Shown here piece after piece: positions 26,488-35,313 of a stretch of 64,000 nt of DNA; positions within the stretch are counted from its first letter, which is position 1, and each line of letters opens with the position of its first letter. The DNA is from Ectopseudomonas guguanensis (GTDB lineage: Bacteria > Pseudomonadota > Gammaproteobacteria > Pseudomonadales > Pseudomonadaceae), in contig NZ_FNJJ01000016.1 of NCBI RefSeq assembly GCF_900104265.1, forward strand, positions 1-64,000, in the 5' to 3' direction. The position numbers and the translations under genes are program-made. Below the pieces are notes generated by a model that worked only from the letters and a program-made list of their open reading frames with translations, ran no database searches and was not told where the DNA came from.

Positions 26488-27972
26488 ATGTCTTTGAATG
26501 CGCAGTTGGTATTGGGTGCGGGCAGTGATGGACAGGCGGTGGGGCAGCCGCTGCGTCTGGGCAATCGCCACGGCCTTGTTGCGGGCGCCACCGGCACCGG
26601 CAAGACGGTGACCCTGCAACGCTTGATTGAAAGCTTCAGCGATGCCGGGGTGGCGGTGTTCGCTGCCGATGTCAAAGGCGATCTGTGCGGCCTCGGCGCT
26701 GCCGGTGCGCCGCAGGGCAAGATCGCCGAACGCATCGCCAGCATGCCCTGGCTCGATTACCAGGCGCAGGCGTACCCGGTGACCCTGTGGGACGTGCATG
26801 GCCGCAGCGGCCACCCTTTGCGCACCACGCTCAGCGAGATGGGGCCGCTGCTGCTTGGCGCACTGCTCGAATTGACCGACAGTCAGCAGGCCGCGCTCTA
26901 TGCCGCGTTCAAGGTGGCCGATCGCGAGGGCCTGCTGCTGCTCGACCTGAAGGACCTGAAAGCGCTGCTCGGCCATCTCAAGGACAATCCGCAGGTGCTC
27001 GGCGAAGATGTCGCGCTGTTCACCAGTAGCTCTGCCCAGGCGCTGCTGCGCCGTCTGGCGGGGCTGGAGCAGCAGGGCGCCGAAGCGCTGTTCGGCGAGC
27101 CGGCGTTGCAGCTCGAAGACCTGTTGCACCCGGACCGCGACGGCCGCGGGCGCGTGCACCTGCTCGACGCCACGCGTCTGGTTCATGAGGCGCCCAAGGT
27201 CTACGCGACCTTTCTGCTATGGCTGCTGGCCGAGCTGTTCGAGCAGTTGCCGGAGCGTGGCGACGCCGACAAACCGCTGCTGGCGCTGTTTTTCGATGAG
27301 GCGCACCTGCTTTTTCAGGGCACGCCCAGGGCCCTGCAGGAGCGTCTGGAACAGGTGGTGCGGTTGATCCGCTCCAAGGGCGTCGGGGTGTATTTCGTCA
27401 CCCAGTCGCCAGGCGATTTGCCGGACGATGTGCTGGCCCAGCTGGGGTTGCGCATCCAGCATGGCCTGCGCGCGTTCACGGCCAAGGAGCAGAAGGCCCT
27501 GCGCGCCGTGGCCGACGGTTTTCGCCCCAACCCTGCGTTCAACACGTTGAGCGTTCTCACGGAGTTGGGCATAGGTGAGGCTCTGGTCGGCACCCTGGAA
27601 GACAAGGGTACGCCGGCGATGGTTCAGCGCGTGGCCATCGCACCGCCGCAGTCGCGCATCGGCCCGCTGAGCGAGGCCGAGCGTGCGCTGCTGGTGCGCC
27701 AGTCATCGCTTGCCGGGCGCTATGACAAGCCCGTCGACCGCGAGTCGGCCTACGAACTGCTTACCGCCCGCGCCAGCCAGGCGTCCGCCGAGGCACCCGC
27801 ACAGGCGAGTACGAAGACCAGGGCCGCAGCGCAGGAGCCGGGTCTGGGCCAGATGGCCGGCGATTTGCTCGGCGGCGCGATGAAAAGCGCCTTGCGCCAG
27901 GCGGCCAACCAGCTTGGCCGGCAACTGGTGCGAGGGCTGATGGGGTCGCTGATGGGTGGCAGAAAACGCTAG
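26488..27972 (+). CDS. HerA-like ATPase, DUF853 family
   Basis: The 494-residue protein has a Walker A motif VAGATGTGKT (residues 31-40), Walker B LLALFFDEAHLLF, and a HerA/FtsK-like core with VRLIRSKGVGVYFVTQSPGDLPDDVLAQLG. The C-terminal tail is alanine-rich, then glycine-rich and basic. DUF853 proteins are hexameric helicase- or translocase-like ATPases; their job is not known. The start at 26488 (MSLNAQLVLG) has AGGGG upstream. The TAG stop lies in the CTAG target site of a small mobile element, so the terminal codons may have been changed by that insertion. Confidence 0.88.
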   Translation: MSLNAQLVLGAGSDGQAVGQPLRLGNRHGLVAGATGTGKTVTLQRLIESFSDAGVAVFAADVKGDLCGLGAAGAPQGKIAERIASMPWLDYQAQAYPVTLWDVHGRSGHPLRTTLSEMGPLLLGALLELTDSQQAALYAAFKVADREGLLLLDLKDLKALLGHLKDNPQVLGEDVALFTSSSAQALLRRLAGLEQQGAEALFGEPALQLEDLLHPDRDGRGRVHLLDATRLVHEAPKVYATFLLWLLAELFEQLPERGDADKPLLALFFDEAHLLFQGTPRALQERLEQVVRLIRSKGVGVYFVTQSPGDLPDDVLAQLGLRIQHGLRAFTAKEQKALRAVADGFRPNPAFNTLSVLTELGIGEALVGTLEDKGTPAMVQRVAIAPPQSRIGPLSEAERALLVRQSSLAGRYDKPVDRESAYELLTARASQASAEAPAQASTKTRAAAQEPGLGQMAGDLLGGAMKSALRQAANQLGRQLVRGLMGSLMGGRKR

Positions 27973-28141
27973 GTTCTGTACGGAAAGTGCCTGCGCTCGG
28001 TGATGCTTCGTTAAAAACAGGTTCGGAATGCTCATTTACAGCTCGTAAACTCGAGTGCGAGCCCAGTCCGTTCCTCACCTGTTTTTTGCGGGGCCGCCAT
28101 CGGTATCGCCTGACCTTCGCTCGACTACTTTCGTACAGAAC
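27973..28141. mobile_element. 169-bp MITE with CTAG target duplication
   Basis: Terminal inverted repeats of about 16 bases (left GTTCTGTACGGAAAGT, right the inverse of GTTCTGTACGAAAGT, one base shorter) bound a 169-bp element flanked by CTAG on both sides (27969-27972 and 28142-28145). The interior holds a second inverted repeat, AAAAACAGGT...ACCTGTTTTTT, which could act as transcription terminator. CTAG duplications are typical of IS5-group elements, but because CTAG is its own inverse it could also be part of the repeat. The left CTAG contains the stop codon of the upstream ATPase gene. Confidence 0.8.
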
Positions 28142-28193
28142 CTAGGTGATACTGCGGCCGCAGGTTGTGCGGCTGCAGGGCACGCTCAGGGCG

Positions 28194-28412
28194 TCATTCG
28201 TATTCGCCGGCCGCTTCCTTCCTTTCCTGGCGTTCCTTCTCGATTTTCTCGATCTCTTTCTCGAAGGCCTGGTCGAGCAGGCTGGGTCTCTTGCGCCAGG
28301 GTTTGCGGTCAGGGTCCGGTTGAGCGGCATAGGTGATGACTTCACCGCCGTATACATCCTTGTAACGCTGCGCCTGGCGCTCGAGTTCGGCGCGCAGTTC
28401 GTCTTTCGTCAC
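28194..28412 (-). CDS. Small charged protein of unknown function
   Basis: A 72-residue, highly charged protein starting with GTG (MTKDELRAELERQAQRYKDVYGGEVITYAAQ) and ending with a lysine/glutamate-rich coiled helix (FEKEIEKIEKERQERKEAAGEYE). The ribosome site is weak (ACAGG). The compositional pattern and codon use are those of a real gene, and I recall similar small proteins in other Pseudomonas, but no function can be given. Confidence 0.55.
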   Translation of the reverse strand: MTKDELRAELERQAQRYKDVYGGEVITYAAQPDPDRKPWRKRPSLLDQAFEKEIEKIEKERQERKEAAGEYE

Positions 28413-28652
28413 GAGTTATACCTGTAGGTTGTGATCGACCCACACGACACGTGAAACACCTGCTTTCACTGCTGCGGTCAGGAATCGATCGGGAGGCGCC
28501 TGTTGGAAGCGGGGGTAGAGGCGGCAAAGTTTAAGGCTTCGCATCCTTTTCCGTTCACGTCGGCTAGTTATCTATCTGTAACTTTCTTATGGAAAAAGTT
28601 GCACGGTGCAACCGGCGCGTATTATCGCCAACGCCTTGCGGATGTCCAGTGA

Positions 28653-29528
28653 TCAGCCCGCCAGCGCCTGATATTGCAGGCTGAAATGCAACCGGCAAGT
28701 TTGCCCCGGGGCCAGCAACTGCAGCCCCGGGCGCTGCGGCAGATGATGCGCGTTGACCGGGTGGGTGACCGGTTCGAAACAGAAGAAGTTCTGCCCCTGC
28801 GGGCAGAACAATAGAAATACATCGGCGCCGTGCGCATGGCAGACAAGTTGATAACCGGCGTCCGTCTGAATGATGCGAGCGTCGCCCGGCCAATGGCTGA
28901 AGGCATTGTCGACAAGTTGCTGCGGCAACAATCTCGGTTCGGCGAAGTTCCAGGCCTCGGGTAATTCGACCCAGTGACTGGAAAGTTTGTCTTCGCCACA
29001 TAACCAGACGCCGTCAGCTTTGGCTTGCACGCGGGTATGCGTCGTACGCGGCAGATAAGGATGCAGGCCGAGGCCATACCAGGTGGGCTGCTGGCCCAGG
29101 TGGGTGGCGTGCAGGCTCAGGCGCAGGCAGCCGTTCGCCAAACCAACCTGCAGCGTGGCGCGGTAGGGGAAGGGTACTTGGCTATCGAGTTGCAGGCTTG
29201 CGCTGTCGGATGTCACGTCGACTACCTGCCAGGGCTGCTGCCAGGCGCTGCCATGAATCGGCAGAGGCTCATGGTCGGTATTGGCGCTCAGAGACTGCCA
29301 GCCGGCAGGCGTAGCGAAGCCGCCGCCGCCGATGCGATTGGACCAGGGCAGCAACGGGTAGCAGGCCAGGCGTCTAGGGTTGGCGGCGTCCAGCGCCTGT
29401 TCGTCGCTATGCCGAAGCAGTGCTCGACCATCGCTCAGACGCACCCAGTTGACCAGACTTGCGCCCAGTTCCGGGGCGAGGGTCAATTGTGTCAGGCTAT
29501 CGCGCAGGGTCAGCAGAGTCGTAGGCAT
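28653..29528 (-). CDS. Aldose 1-epimerase (galactose mutarotase family)
   Basis: The 291-residue cytoplasmic protein has the galactose mutarotase fold: a starting strand LRDSLTQLTLAPELGASLVNWV, the arginine motif LLPWSNRIGGGGF, the catalytic-type histidine in GLGLHPYL, and the glutamate in FEPVTHPVNAHH. It would interconvert alpha and beta anomers of sugars, here plausibly uronic acids because it is divergent from the FadR-type regulator of the hexuronate island. The start at 29528 was chosen for AGGA seven bases before; longer frames are possible. A candidate operator lies at 29568-29580. Confidence 0.82.
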   Translation of the reverse strand: MPTTLLTLRDSLTQLTLAPELGASLVNWVRLSDGRALLRHSDEQALDAANPRRLACYPLLPWSNRIGGGGFATPAGWQSLSANTDHEPLPIHGSAWQQPWQVVDVTSDSASLQLDSQVPFPYRATLQVGLANGCLRLSLHATHLGQQPTWYGLGLHPYLPRTTHTRVQAKADGVWLCGEDKLSSHWVELPEAWNFAEPRLLPQQLVDNAFSHWPGDARIIQTDAGYQLVCHAHGADVFLLFCPQGQNFFCFEPVTHPVNAHHLPQRPGLQLLAPGQTCRLHFSLQYQALAG

Positions 29529-29567
29529 TTGGCGTTCCTGGGGCGGTTGATGTCGGGAATTCATAGT

Positions 29568-29580
29568 GTCATCGTACAAC
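29568..29580. promoter_or_regulatory. Candidate GntR/FadR-type operator 1
   Basis: GTCATCGTACAAC lies in the divergent promoter between the aldose epimerase and gntR genes. It agrees with the two other sites of the island (36187-36199, 36441-36453) in the pattern GT-T/C-G/A-T-N3-A-C/T-A/G-AC, the form TNGT-N3-ACNA bound by FadR-subfamily regulators. Confidence 0.55.
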
Positions 29581-29628
29581 TGCTGGGCTATCATTACGGC
29601 AAAGCCTCCAGTCGAGAAGTCGTCCACC

Positions 29629-30384
29629 ATGGAAATGCAGAACGCTCAACCCCGTGCTCGTCGCAAGCACCGCAGTCTGGCCCAGGAGCTGGTGGCCGAG
29701 CTGTCGCAACGCATTCGCGATGGGCATATCAAGCGCGGTGAGAAGCTGCCGACCGAGTCGGCGATCATGGAAGAGCAGGGCGTCAGCCGCACCGTGGTGC
29801 GTGAGGCGCTGTCGCGGCTGCAGGCGGCCGGGCTGGTGGAAACCCGCCACGGCATCGGCACCTTCGTACTCGACACGCCCAGCGCCAGCGGTTTTCGCAT
29901 CGACCCGGCGACCATCGTCACCCTGCGCGACATACTGGCGATTCTCGAATTGCGCATCAGCCTGGAAGTGGAGTCCGCCGGCATGGCGGCGCAGCGCCGC
30001 AGCGATGCGCAGCTCAAAGCCATTCGTGAGGCGCTGGACGCCATCAACGAGAGCGCTGCGCATGCCAGCGATGCGGTGTCCTCGGACTTCCAGTTCCACC
30101 TGCGCATCGCCGAGGCCACCGGCAACCGCTACTTCACCGATATCCTCAGCCATCTGGGTACCAGCATCATCCCGCGTACCCGGGTCAATTCCGCCAGCCT
30201 GGCGCGTGACGATCAGACCCATTACATGGCGCGGCTGGAGCGCGAGCACGAGCAGATCTTCGAAGCCATCGCGCGCCAGGATGCCGAGGCGGCACGCGCT
30301 GCCATGCGTCTGCACCTGACCAACAGCCGCGAGCGTCTGCGCCAGGCGCACGAGGCCGCCGAAGCCGAGGCGCTGCACGGCTGA
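29629..30384 (+). CDS. GntR family regulator, FadR/FCD subfamily (GguR-like)
   Basis: The 251-residue regulator has an N-terminal winged helix (about 15-80, KLPTESAIMEEQGVSRTVVREALSRLQAAGLVETRHGIGTFV) and a C-terminal all-helical FCD domain (about 95-240) with the metal-site segments DFQFHLRIAEATGNRYF and REHEQIFEAIARQDAEAARAAMRLHL. The position beside aldose epimerase, TRAP and uronate dehydrogenase genes suggests control of hexuronate or glucarate catabolism, like GguR of other pseudomonads. The start at 29629 was preferred; an ATG two codons later is possible. The effector is inferred. Confidence 0.85.
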   Translation: MEMQNAQPRARRKHRSLAQELVAELSQRIRDGHIKRGEKLPTESAIMEEQGVSRTVVREALSRLQAAGLVETRHGIGTFVLDTPSASGFRIDPATIVTLRDILAILELRISLEVESAGMAAQRRSDAQLKAIREALDAINESAAHASDAVSSDFQFHLRIAEATGNRYFTDILSHLGTSIIPRTRVNSASLARDDQTHYMARLEREHEQIFEAIARQDAEAARAAMRLHLTNSRERLRQAHEAAEAEALHG

Positions 30385-30412
30385 GGGCCCATGGCCTCGG
30401 GCGCCGACGGCC

Positions 30413-30433
30413 GTAGGGTGTGCCGTGCGCACC
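30413..30433. repeat. Dispersed GTAGGGTGCGCC-type palindrome, copy 2
   Basis: A copy with one base change (GTAGGGTGTGCC..GCGCACC) lies in the gap between the convergent gntR and EamA genes, with a partial inverted copy just downstream. Confidence 0.65.
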
Positions 30434-30482
30434 AGCCTCAGTGCGGAGTTCTCGGTGCGCACAACCTCGGCCCCACGGCACC

Positions 30483-31385
30483 TTAGCGGCGGTAGGCCAG
30501 GGCGATGATGCCGCCGACCACGATCATTCCGCCGACTACCTGCAGCGCGCCGAGCAACTGGCCGAGGATCAACCAGCCGAACAGCATGCCGGCCACCGGT
30601 TCCATGTTCATCACCGGCGCATTGCGCGCGATGTCCAGGCGCGGCATGAGTATGAACAGCAGCGAGAAGGCAGTGCCATAGAGCAGCACCAGCACCGCCA
30701 GGGCAAGCCAGCCGGCCAGGGCGTTGGGTAGGCCGAGGCCGCCGGGCAGCGCACCGCTGGCGCCGGCCAGGGCCGAGGCGCTGAACACCACCGCCATGGT
30801 CAGCATGCTGCGCACTCGTCCGGGCATGGCTGACAGGCGATGCTCGGTGATCCACAGGGCCACGGCGAATACCGCCGCCGCCGTCAGGCTGAACAGCACG
30901 CCTTCGACCCAGCCTTCGTCGATGACGCCCGGGCCGGCCAGGCGCGCCGGTACGTCCAGTACCAGCACCAGGCCGAACAGGATCACGCCCATGATCAGTG
31001 CCGCGCGGCGGGTCGGTGCCGGGCCGCCGAGTGCCCAGGTGAGCAGCGCCAGAAGGATCGGCGAGAGGTTCACCACCAGCAGCGCCAGGCCTACCGGAAT
31101 GCGCGCCACCGCCGAGTAGATGCAGAAGCTCTGCACCGCGATCAGCAGGCCCAGTACCAGCTGCCAGCCCCAGGTGGCGCGGCTCAGGCGCAGCGAGTCG
31201 TGCTGCCACAGCACCAGCGCGGTGAGCACCAGGAAAGTCACTCCGGAACGGCAGAGAATCGCCAGCAGCAGACCAGCCTCATGATCGAAGGCGATGCGTG
31301 CGGCGATATGGTTGCCGGCGAAGGAGCAGGCCAGGGTGGCGAGGATCAGCGCGGCGATATGCCGGGGGAACGCGGTGGCAGGCAT
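30483..31385 (-). CDS. EamA/DMT family transporter
   Basis: A 300-residue inner-membrane protein with ten predicted helices arranged as two EamA repeats (about 5-140 and 150-300), e.g. LACSFAGNHIAARIAF at the start and GMLFGWLILGQLLGALQVVGGMIVVGG near the end. The family mostly exports small metabolites or amino acids. It follows the TRAP permease gene on the same strand by about 90 bases and may be the last gene of the uronate operon. The start is uncertain: 31385 gives the usual family length, ATG 31400 is in frame, and neither has a well-placed ribosome site. Confidence 0.8.
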   Translation of the reverse strand: MPATAFPRHIAALILATLACSFAGNHIAARIAFDHEAGLLLAILCRSGVTFLVLTALVLWQHDSLRLSRATWGWQLVLGLLIAVQSFCIYSAVARIPVGLALLVVNLSPILLALLTWALGGPAPTRRAALIMGVILFGLVLVLDVPARLAGPGVIDEGWVEGVLFSLTAAAVFAVALWITEHRLSAMPGRVRSMLTMAVVFSASALAGASGALPGGLGLPNALAGWLALAVLVLLYGTAFSLLFILMPRLDIARNAPVMNMEPVAGMLFGWLILGQLLGALQVVGGMIVVGGIIALAYRR

Positions 31386-31472
31386 GGCGAAGCAAAGCAT
31401 CCTTACAAAGCGAGGAGCCGCCAGAAGGCGGCTCGGGTTGGGCACAGCGGGCCCTGCAAGCAGGGCGGCGAA

Positions 31473-32753
31473 TCAGAGCACCACGCTCGGCAGCCATAGC
31501 GAGATGGCCGGGATATAGGTGACCGCCATCAGCACGGCGAACAGCGCGACATAGAAGGGCAGCAGCGCCTTGACCGTGTTCTCGATGCTGACCTTGCCGA
31601 TGGCGGCGCCGACGAAGAGTACCGCACCGACCGGTGGCGTGATCAGACCGATACCGAGATTGACCAGCATGATCATGCCGAAATGCACCGGATCGACCCC
31701 GAAGGAGGTCACCACCGGCAGCAGGATCGGGGTGAGGATCAGGATCAGCGGCGCCATGTCCATCAGCGTGCCCAGCATCAGCAGCATGAAGTTGACGCAC
31801 ATGAGGATCACGTAACGGTTGTCCGACAGGGTCAGGAAGGCCGTGGTGATCTTCGACGGAATCTGCATCAGGGTCATGATGTAGCCGAAGCTGGCGGCGA
31901 AGGCGATGAGGATCATCACGATCGACAGGGTGCGCACCGTGCGGTGCAGCATCTTCGGCAGTTCACTCCACTTGTAGTCGCGGTAGATGAACATGGTGAC
32001 GAAGAAGGCCCAGACCACGGCCACGGCGGCCGACTCGGTGGCGGTGAACACGCCACTGAGGATGCCGCCGAGGATGATCACCATGGTCATCAGGCCCCAC
32101 AGCGCCTCGACGCAGATCTTCAGCGCCTGGCGCAGCGGAATGACCTCGCCCTTGGGGTAGTTGCGCTTGCGTGCGAACAGCAGGCACAGCGTGGCCATGG
32201 TGGCGCTGAGCAGCAGGCCCGGGCCGATGCCGGCGACGAACAGCGCGGCGATGGACACCGTGCCGCCGGCAGCCAGGGAGTAGATCACCGAGTTGTGGCT
32301 GGGCGGGGTGAGCAGCGCCTGCACCGAGCCGGAGACGGTGACCGCGGTGGAAAATTCGCGCGGATAGCCCTTCTTTTCCATTTCCGGGATCAGCACCGAG
32401 CCGACCGAGGCGGTATCGGCCAGGGAGGAGCCGGAGATGGCGCCGAAGAAGGTCGAGGCGGTGATATTGACCAGCGACAGGCCGCCGCGGACGAAACCCA
32501 CCAGCACACCGGCGAAGGCCACCAGGCGCCGCGCCATGCCGCCTTCGGCCATGATCGCGCCGGCCAGGACGAAGAAGGGGATGGCCAGCAGGGAGAATTT
32601 GTTCACGCCGCCGGCGATCTGGATCATCACCGCGTGCAGCGGGATGTCGATGTACCAGGCACCGACCAGGGTGGCCAGGCCGAGGGCATAGGCGACCGGG
32701 ACGCGCAACAGGATCAGGGCAATGAAGCTGCCCAGCAGGATGGCGGCATCCAT
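31473..32753 (-). CDS. dctM: TRAP transporter large permease subunit (DctM family)
   Basis: The 426-residue protein has about twelve membrane helices and the DctM signatures, including GALMAEGGMARRLV-type SIPFFVLAG, SGSSLADTASVGSVLIPEMEKKGY and GLITPPVGAVLFVGAAI. It is the transmembrane channel of a sodium-driven tripartite ATP-independent periplasmic transporter. Its ATG overlaps the TAA of dctQ by one base. In this operon (udh, lactonase, dctP, dctQ, dctM) the substrate is most likely a hexuronate or aldarate. Confidence 0.93.
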   Translation of the reverse strand: MDAAILLGSFIALILLRVPVAYALGLATLVGAWYIDIPLHAVMIQIAGGVNKFSLLAIPFFVLAGAIMAEGGMARRLVAFAGVLVGFVRGGLSLVNITASTFFGAISGSSLADTASVGSVLIPEMEKKGYPREFSTAVTVSGSVQALLTPPSHNSVIYSLAAGGTVSIAALFVAGIGPGLLLSATMATLCLLFARKRNYPKGEVIPLRQALKICVEALWGLMTMVIILGGILSGVFTATESAAVAVVWAFFVTMFIYRDYKWSELPKMLHRTVRTLSIVMILIAFAASFGYIMTLMQIPSKITTAFLTLSDNRYVILMCVNFMLLMLGTLMDMAPLILILTPILLPVVTSFGVDPVHFGMIMLVNLGIGLITPPVGAVLFVGAAIGKVSIENTVKALLPFYVALFAVLMAVTYIPAISLWLPSVVL

Positions 32754-33280
32754 TACACGGACTCCTTGGAATCTTCGCAGTTCTCGTAGTCGACGACCCG
32801 GCGCTTGCTCTGGTCGCCGTACAGCAGTTGCTCGATGACGAACAGCAGGGTGATCAGGCCGCCCAGGGGAATCGGCGCATAGCTGACGCCGACACGCATC
32901 CAGGTCAGGGTGCTGAGGTACTGGTTCCAGGTGGCGACGCACAGCTTGTAGCCCCAGATCAGCATGAACAGGGCGATGGCGGCCATGGCCAGGCGGACGA
33001 ACAGGGTGAGAAAGGGCTGTGCCACGTCGGGCAGGCGATCGCTCAGCACCTGCACGGCCATGTGCGCGCCGGCGCGGTAGCTGGCAGCGGCGCCGACGAA
33101 GGTAAACAGCACCATCAGCAGGATGGCGATCGGCTCGGGCCAGCCGAGGCCCTGGCCCAGTGCGTAACGGCTGAACACGCCCCAGGGGATGATCAGGGCC
33201 ATGATCACGATGGCCAGGCCGGCGGTCGCGATACAGGCGCGGTAGATGACGTCATTGACGCCCAGAACCAGGTTTTTCAT
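32753..33280 (-). CDS. dctQ: TRAP transporter small permease subunit (DctQ family)
   Basis: A 175-residue membrane protein with four helices and the DctQ motif EPIAILLMVLFTFVGAAASYRAGAHMAVQVL. It forms the integral membrane complex with the large subunit encoded directly downstream. A stretch of charged residues closes the C-terminus. Confidence 0.92.
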   Translation of the reverse strand: MKNLVLGVNDVIYRACIATAGLAIVIMALIIPWGVFSRYALGQGLGWPEPIAILLMVLFTFVGAAASYRAGAHMAVQVLSDRLPDVAQPFLTLFVRLAMAAIALFMLIWGYKLCVATWNQYLSTLTWMRVGVSYAPIPLGGLITLLFVIEQLLYGDQSKRRVVDYENCEDSKESV

Positions 33281-33339
33281 GAGGCTTCACCGGTGGCGCG
33301 GCGCGGGCAGGGAGCCGGCGCCGCGCGCTTGCGCGTGGA

Positions 33340-34314
33340 TTACTGAACGGCTTCGATGCGCTGGATCAGTTCGGCGAACTGCGCGCCGTACTTCTCACGG
33401 ACCGGGGCTGTGGCGTCGTAGAAGGGCTTGGTGTCGACTTCGATGAACTCGACGCCTTCAGCCTTGAGCTTCTCGTCGCTGGCCTTTTCCTTGGCGACCC
33501 ACAGGTCGCGCTCTTCCAGCTGGGCTTCCTTGGCCAGCTTCCTGACCAGCTCCTGTTGCTCGGGGGTGAGCTTGTTCCAGGTGGTCTTGGACATCAGCAG
33601 CGGCTCGGGGAGGATCAGGTGATGGGTCTGGGTGTAATACTTGGCCGCACGGAAGTGGTTGTGCTCAAGCAGGGTCGGCGAGTTGTTCTCGGCGCCGTCG
33701 ATCACGCCGCTCTGCAGGGCGCTGAAGATTTCGCCGGTATCCATGGCGATGCCATTGGCGCCCATGGCGTTGAGCGTGTCGATGAACAGGGGGTTGCCGA
33801 TCACGCGGATCTTCATGCCCTTGAGGTCTTCCAGCTTGCGTACCGGCTTCTTGGTATAGAGGCTGCGGCTGCCGGCTTCCATCCACGCCAGGCCGACCAT
33901 GTTGAAGTCGGAATTGGTGATGGCGTCGAGAATTTCCTGACCGATCTCACCGTCGACTACCTTGCGCATATGGTCGATGTCGCGGAACACGAACGGCATG
34001 TTGAACACGTTGGTGGCAGGTACCACCGGGCCGACCGAACCGAGGCTGACGCGGGTCAGCTGCACGGCGCCGATCTGGGTCTGTTCGATCACTTCCTTCT
34101 CGGAACCCAGTACCCCGCCTGCGAACATGCGTGACTTGATTTCACCATGGGTGGCGGCTTCCAGTTTCTTGCCGAGGTTCTCCATGGCCACTACGGTCGG
34201 GTAGCCGGCAGGATGGATTTCGGCAATCTTCAGGGTCGTCTCGGCCTGTACGAAGGAAGACAGACCGAGCGCTAAAGGAAGTGTGGCGAGAAGCAACTTG
34301 CGTTTGAGGTTCAT
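33340..34314 (-). CDS. dctP: TRAP transporter substrate-binding protein (DctP family)
   Basis: The 324-residue periplasmic protein has a signal peptide ending at FVQA (residue 24) and the DctP fold; the conserved arginine that binds carboxylate substrates lies in the GMKIRVIGNPLFIDTLNAMGA segment, and DGAENNSPTLLEHNHFRAAKYYT is the second-domain hallmark. It delivers a carboxylated substrate to DctQM. Gene context points to galacturonate or glucuronate. The start has GGAG eight bases upstream. Confidence 0.93.
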   Translation of the reverse strand: MNLKRKLLLATLPLALGLSSFVQAETTLKIAEIHPAGYPTVVAMENLGKKLEAATHGEIKSRMFAGGVLGSEKEVIEQTQIGAVQLTRVSLGSVGPVVPATNVFNMPFVFRDIDHMRKVVDGEIGQEILDAITNSDFNMVGLAWMEAGSRSLYTKKPVRKLEDLKGMKIRVIGNPLFIDTLNAMGANGIAMDTGEIFSALQSGVIDGAENNSPTLLEHNHFRAAKYYTQTHHLILPEPLLMSKTTWNKLTPEQQELVRKLAKEAQLEERDLWVAKEKASDEKLKAEGVEFIEVDTKPFYDATAPVREKYGAQFAELIQRIEAVQ

Positions 34315-34388
34315 GCGGAAACTCCGTCTTGTTGTTGTTGGTGAGCAGCGTTGCAGCCGGTGCCGCGAATGGCCCGGGGTGAAGCGAA

Positions 34389-35264
34389 TCAGGGGATGAA
34401 GGCAGGCTCCTCGATACCACTCACGCCGGCCCTGAGGGCGAACACGCCGCCGGCCAGTGGCTGGTCGGAGATATCGCCGCCAGGGCGGATCGAGGTGACG
34501 AACAGGGTGTCCAGATTGGCGCCGCCAAAAGCGCACATGGCGGGCTTCTTCACCGGTACGGCCAGTGAGCGATCCAGGCGACCATCCGGTGTGAAGCGGT
34601 GCACCAGGCCTGCGTCGTTGCCGCAGATCCAGTAGCAGCCATCGACGTCCACGGCGGCGCCGTCCGGCCTGCCGGGGTGCTGTTTCATGTCGATGAACAG
34701 GCGACGGTCGTGCGGCGTGCCGCTGTCGGTGTCGTAATCGAAGGCCCACACGGCCTGCGCCGAGGGATGCGAGTCGGACAGATACATCGTGCGGCCATCG
34801 GGACTGAAGGCCAGGCCGTTGGGCACGATGAGGTCGTCGAGCACCTGTTGCAGCTGGCCGTCGTAGCGATACAGCGCGCCTGCGGCGGTACCTGCAGCCA
34901 TGTCCAGCAGCATGCTGCCGGCCCAGAAACGGCCCTGACGGTCGCAGCGACCATCGTTGAAACGCATGTGCGGGCGGGCGTGCTCGACCTGCGCCAGCCG
35001 CTCGGCCTTCAGACTGCCATCGTCTTGTGGCTGCAGATGAAAGATGCCGCTCTGCATACCGGCGAGCCAGCCGCCTGCCGGATGCAGGGCGATGCAGGCG
35101 AGCATTTCCTCGGCCTGCCAGCTCTGCGTCTGGCCAGTGGCGGCGGACCAGCGATACAGGCGTCCGGCAGGAATATCGACCCAGTAAAGAGCCTGTTCGG
35201 CTGTGTTCCAAACCGGGCATTCGCCCGTGGCGTTGCGCGCATCGACAATCAGTTCGGCTGTCAT
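34389..35264 (-). CDS. uxuL: SMP-30/gluconolactonase family lactonase (UxuL-like)
   Basis: The 291-residue protein has a six-bladed propeller with the metal-site residues of the SMP-30 family: the glutamate in ATGECPVW, the asparagine in HMRFNDGRCD with GRFWAGSM, the asparagine in IVPNGLAFSPDGRTMYLSDSH, and the aspartate in GRPDGAAVDVDGCYW. It would open the aldarolactone produced by uronate dehydrogenase, which is encoded 50 bases upstream. Lactonases of this family (UxuL) do this in other hexuronate pathways. Exact lactone specificity is inferred. Confidence 0.85.
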   Translation of the reverse strand: MTAELIVDARNATGECPVWNTAEQALYWVDIPAGRLYRWSAATGQTQSWQAEEMLACIALHPAGGWLAGMQSGIFHLQPQDDGSLKAERLAQVEHARPHMRFNDGRCDRQGRFWAGSMLLDMAAGTAAGALYRYDGQLQQVLDDLIVPNGLAFSPDGRTMYLSDSHPSAQAVWAFDYDTDSGTPHDRRLFIDMKQHPGRPDGAAVDVDGCYWICGNDAGLVHRFTPDGRLDRSLAVPVKKPAMCAFGGANLDTLFVTSIRPGGDISDQPLAGGVFALRAGVSGIEEPAFIP

Positions 35265-35313
35265 GGCTGGGGCGCTCTGGTTGTTGTCATGGCTCGGGCG
35301 GTGAGGCGTTGTC

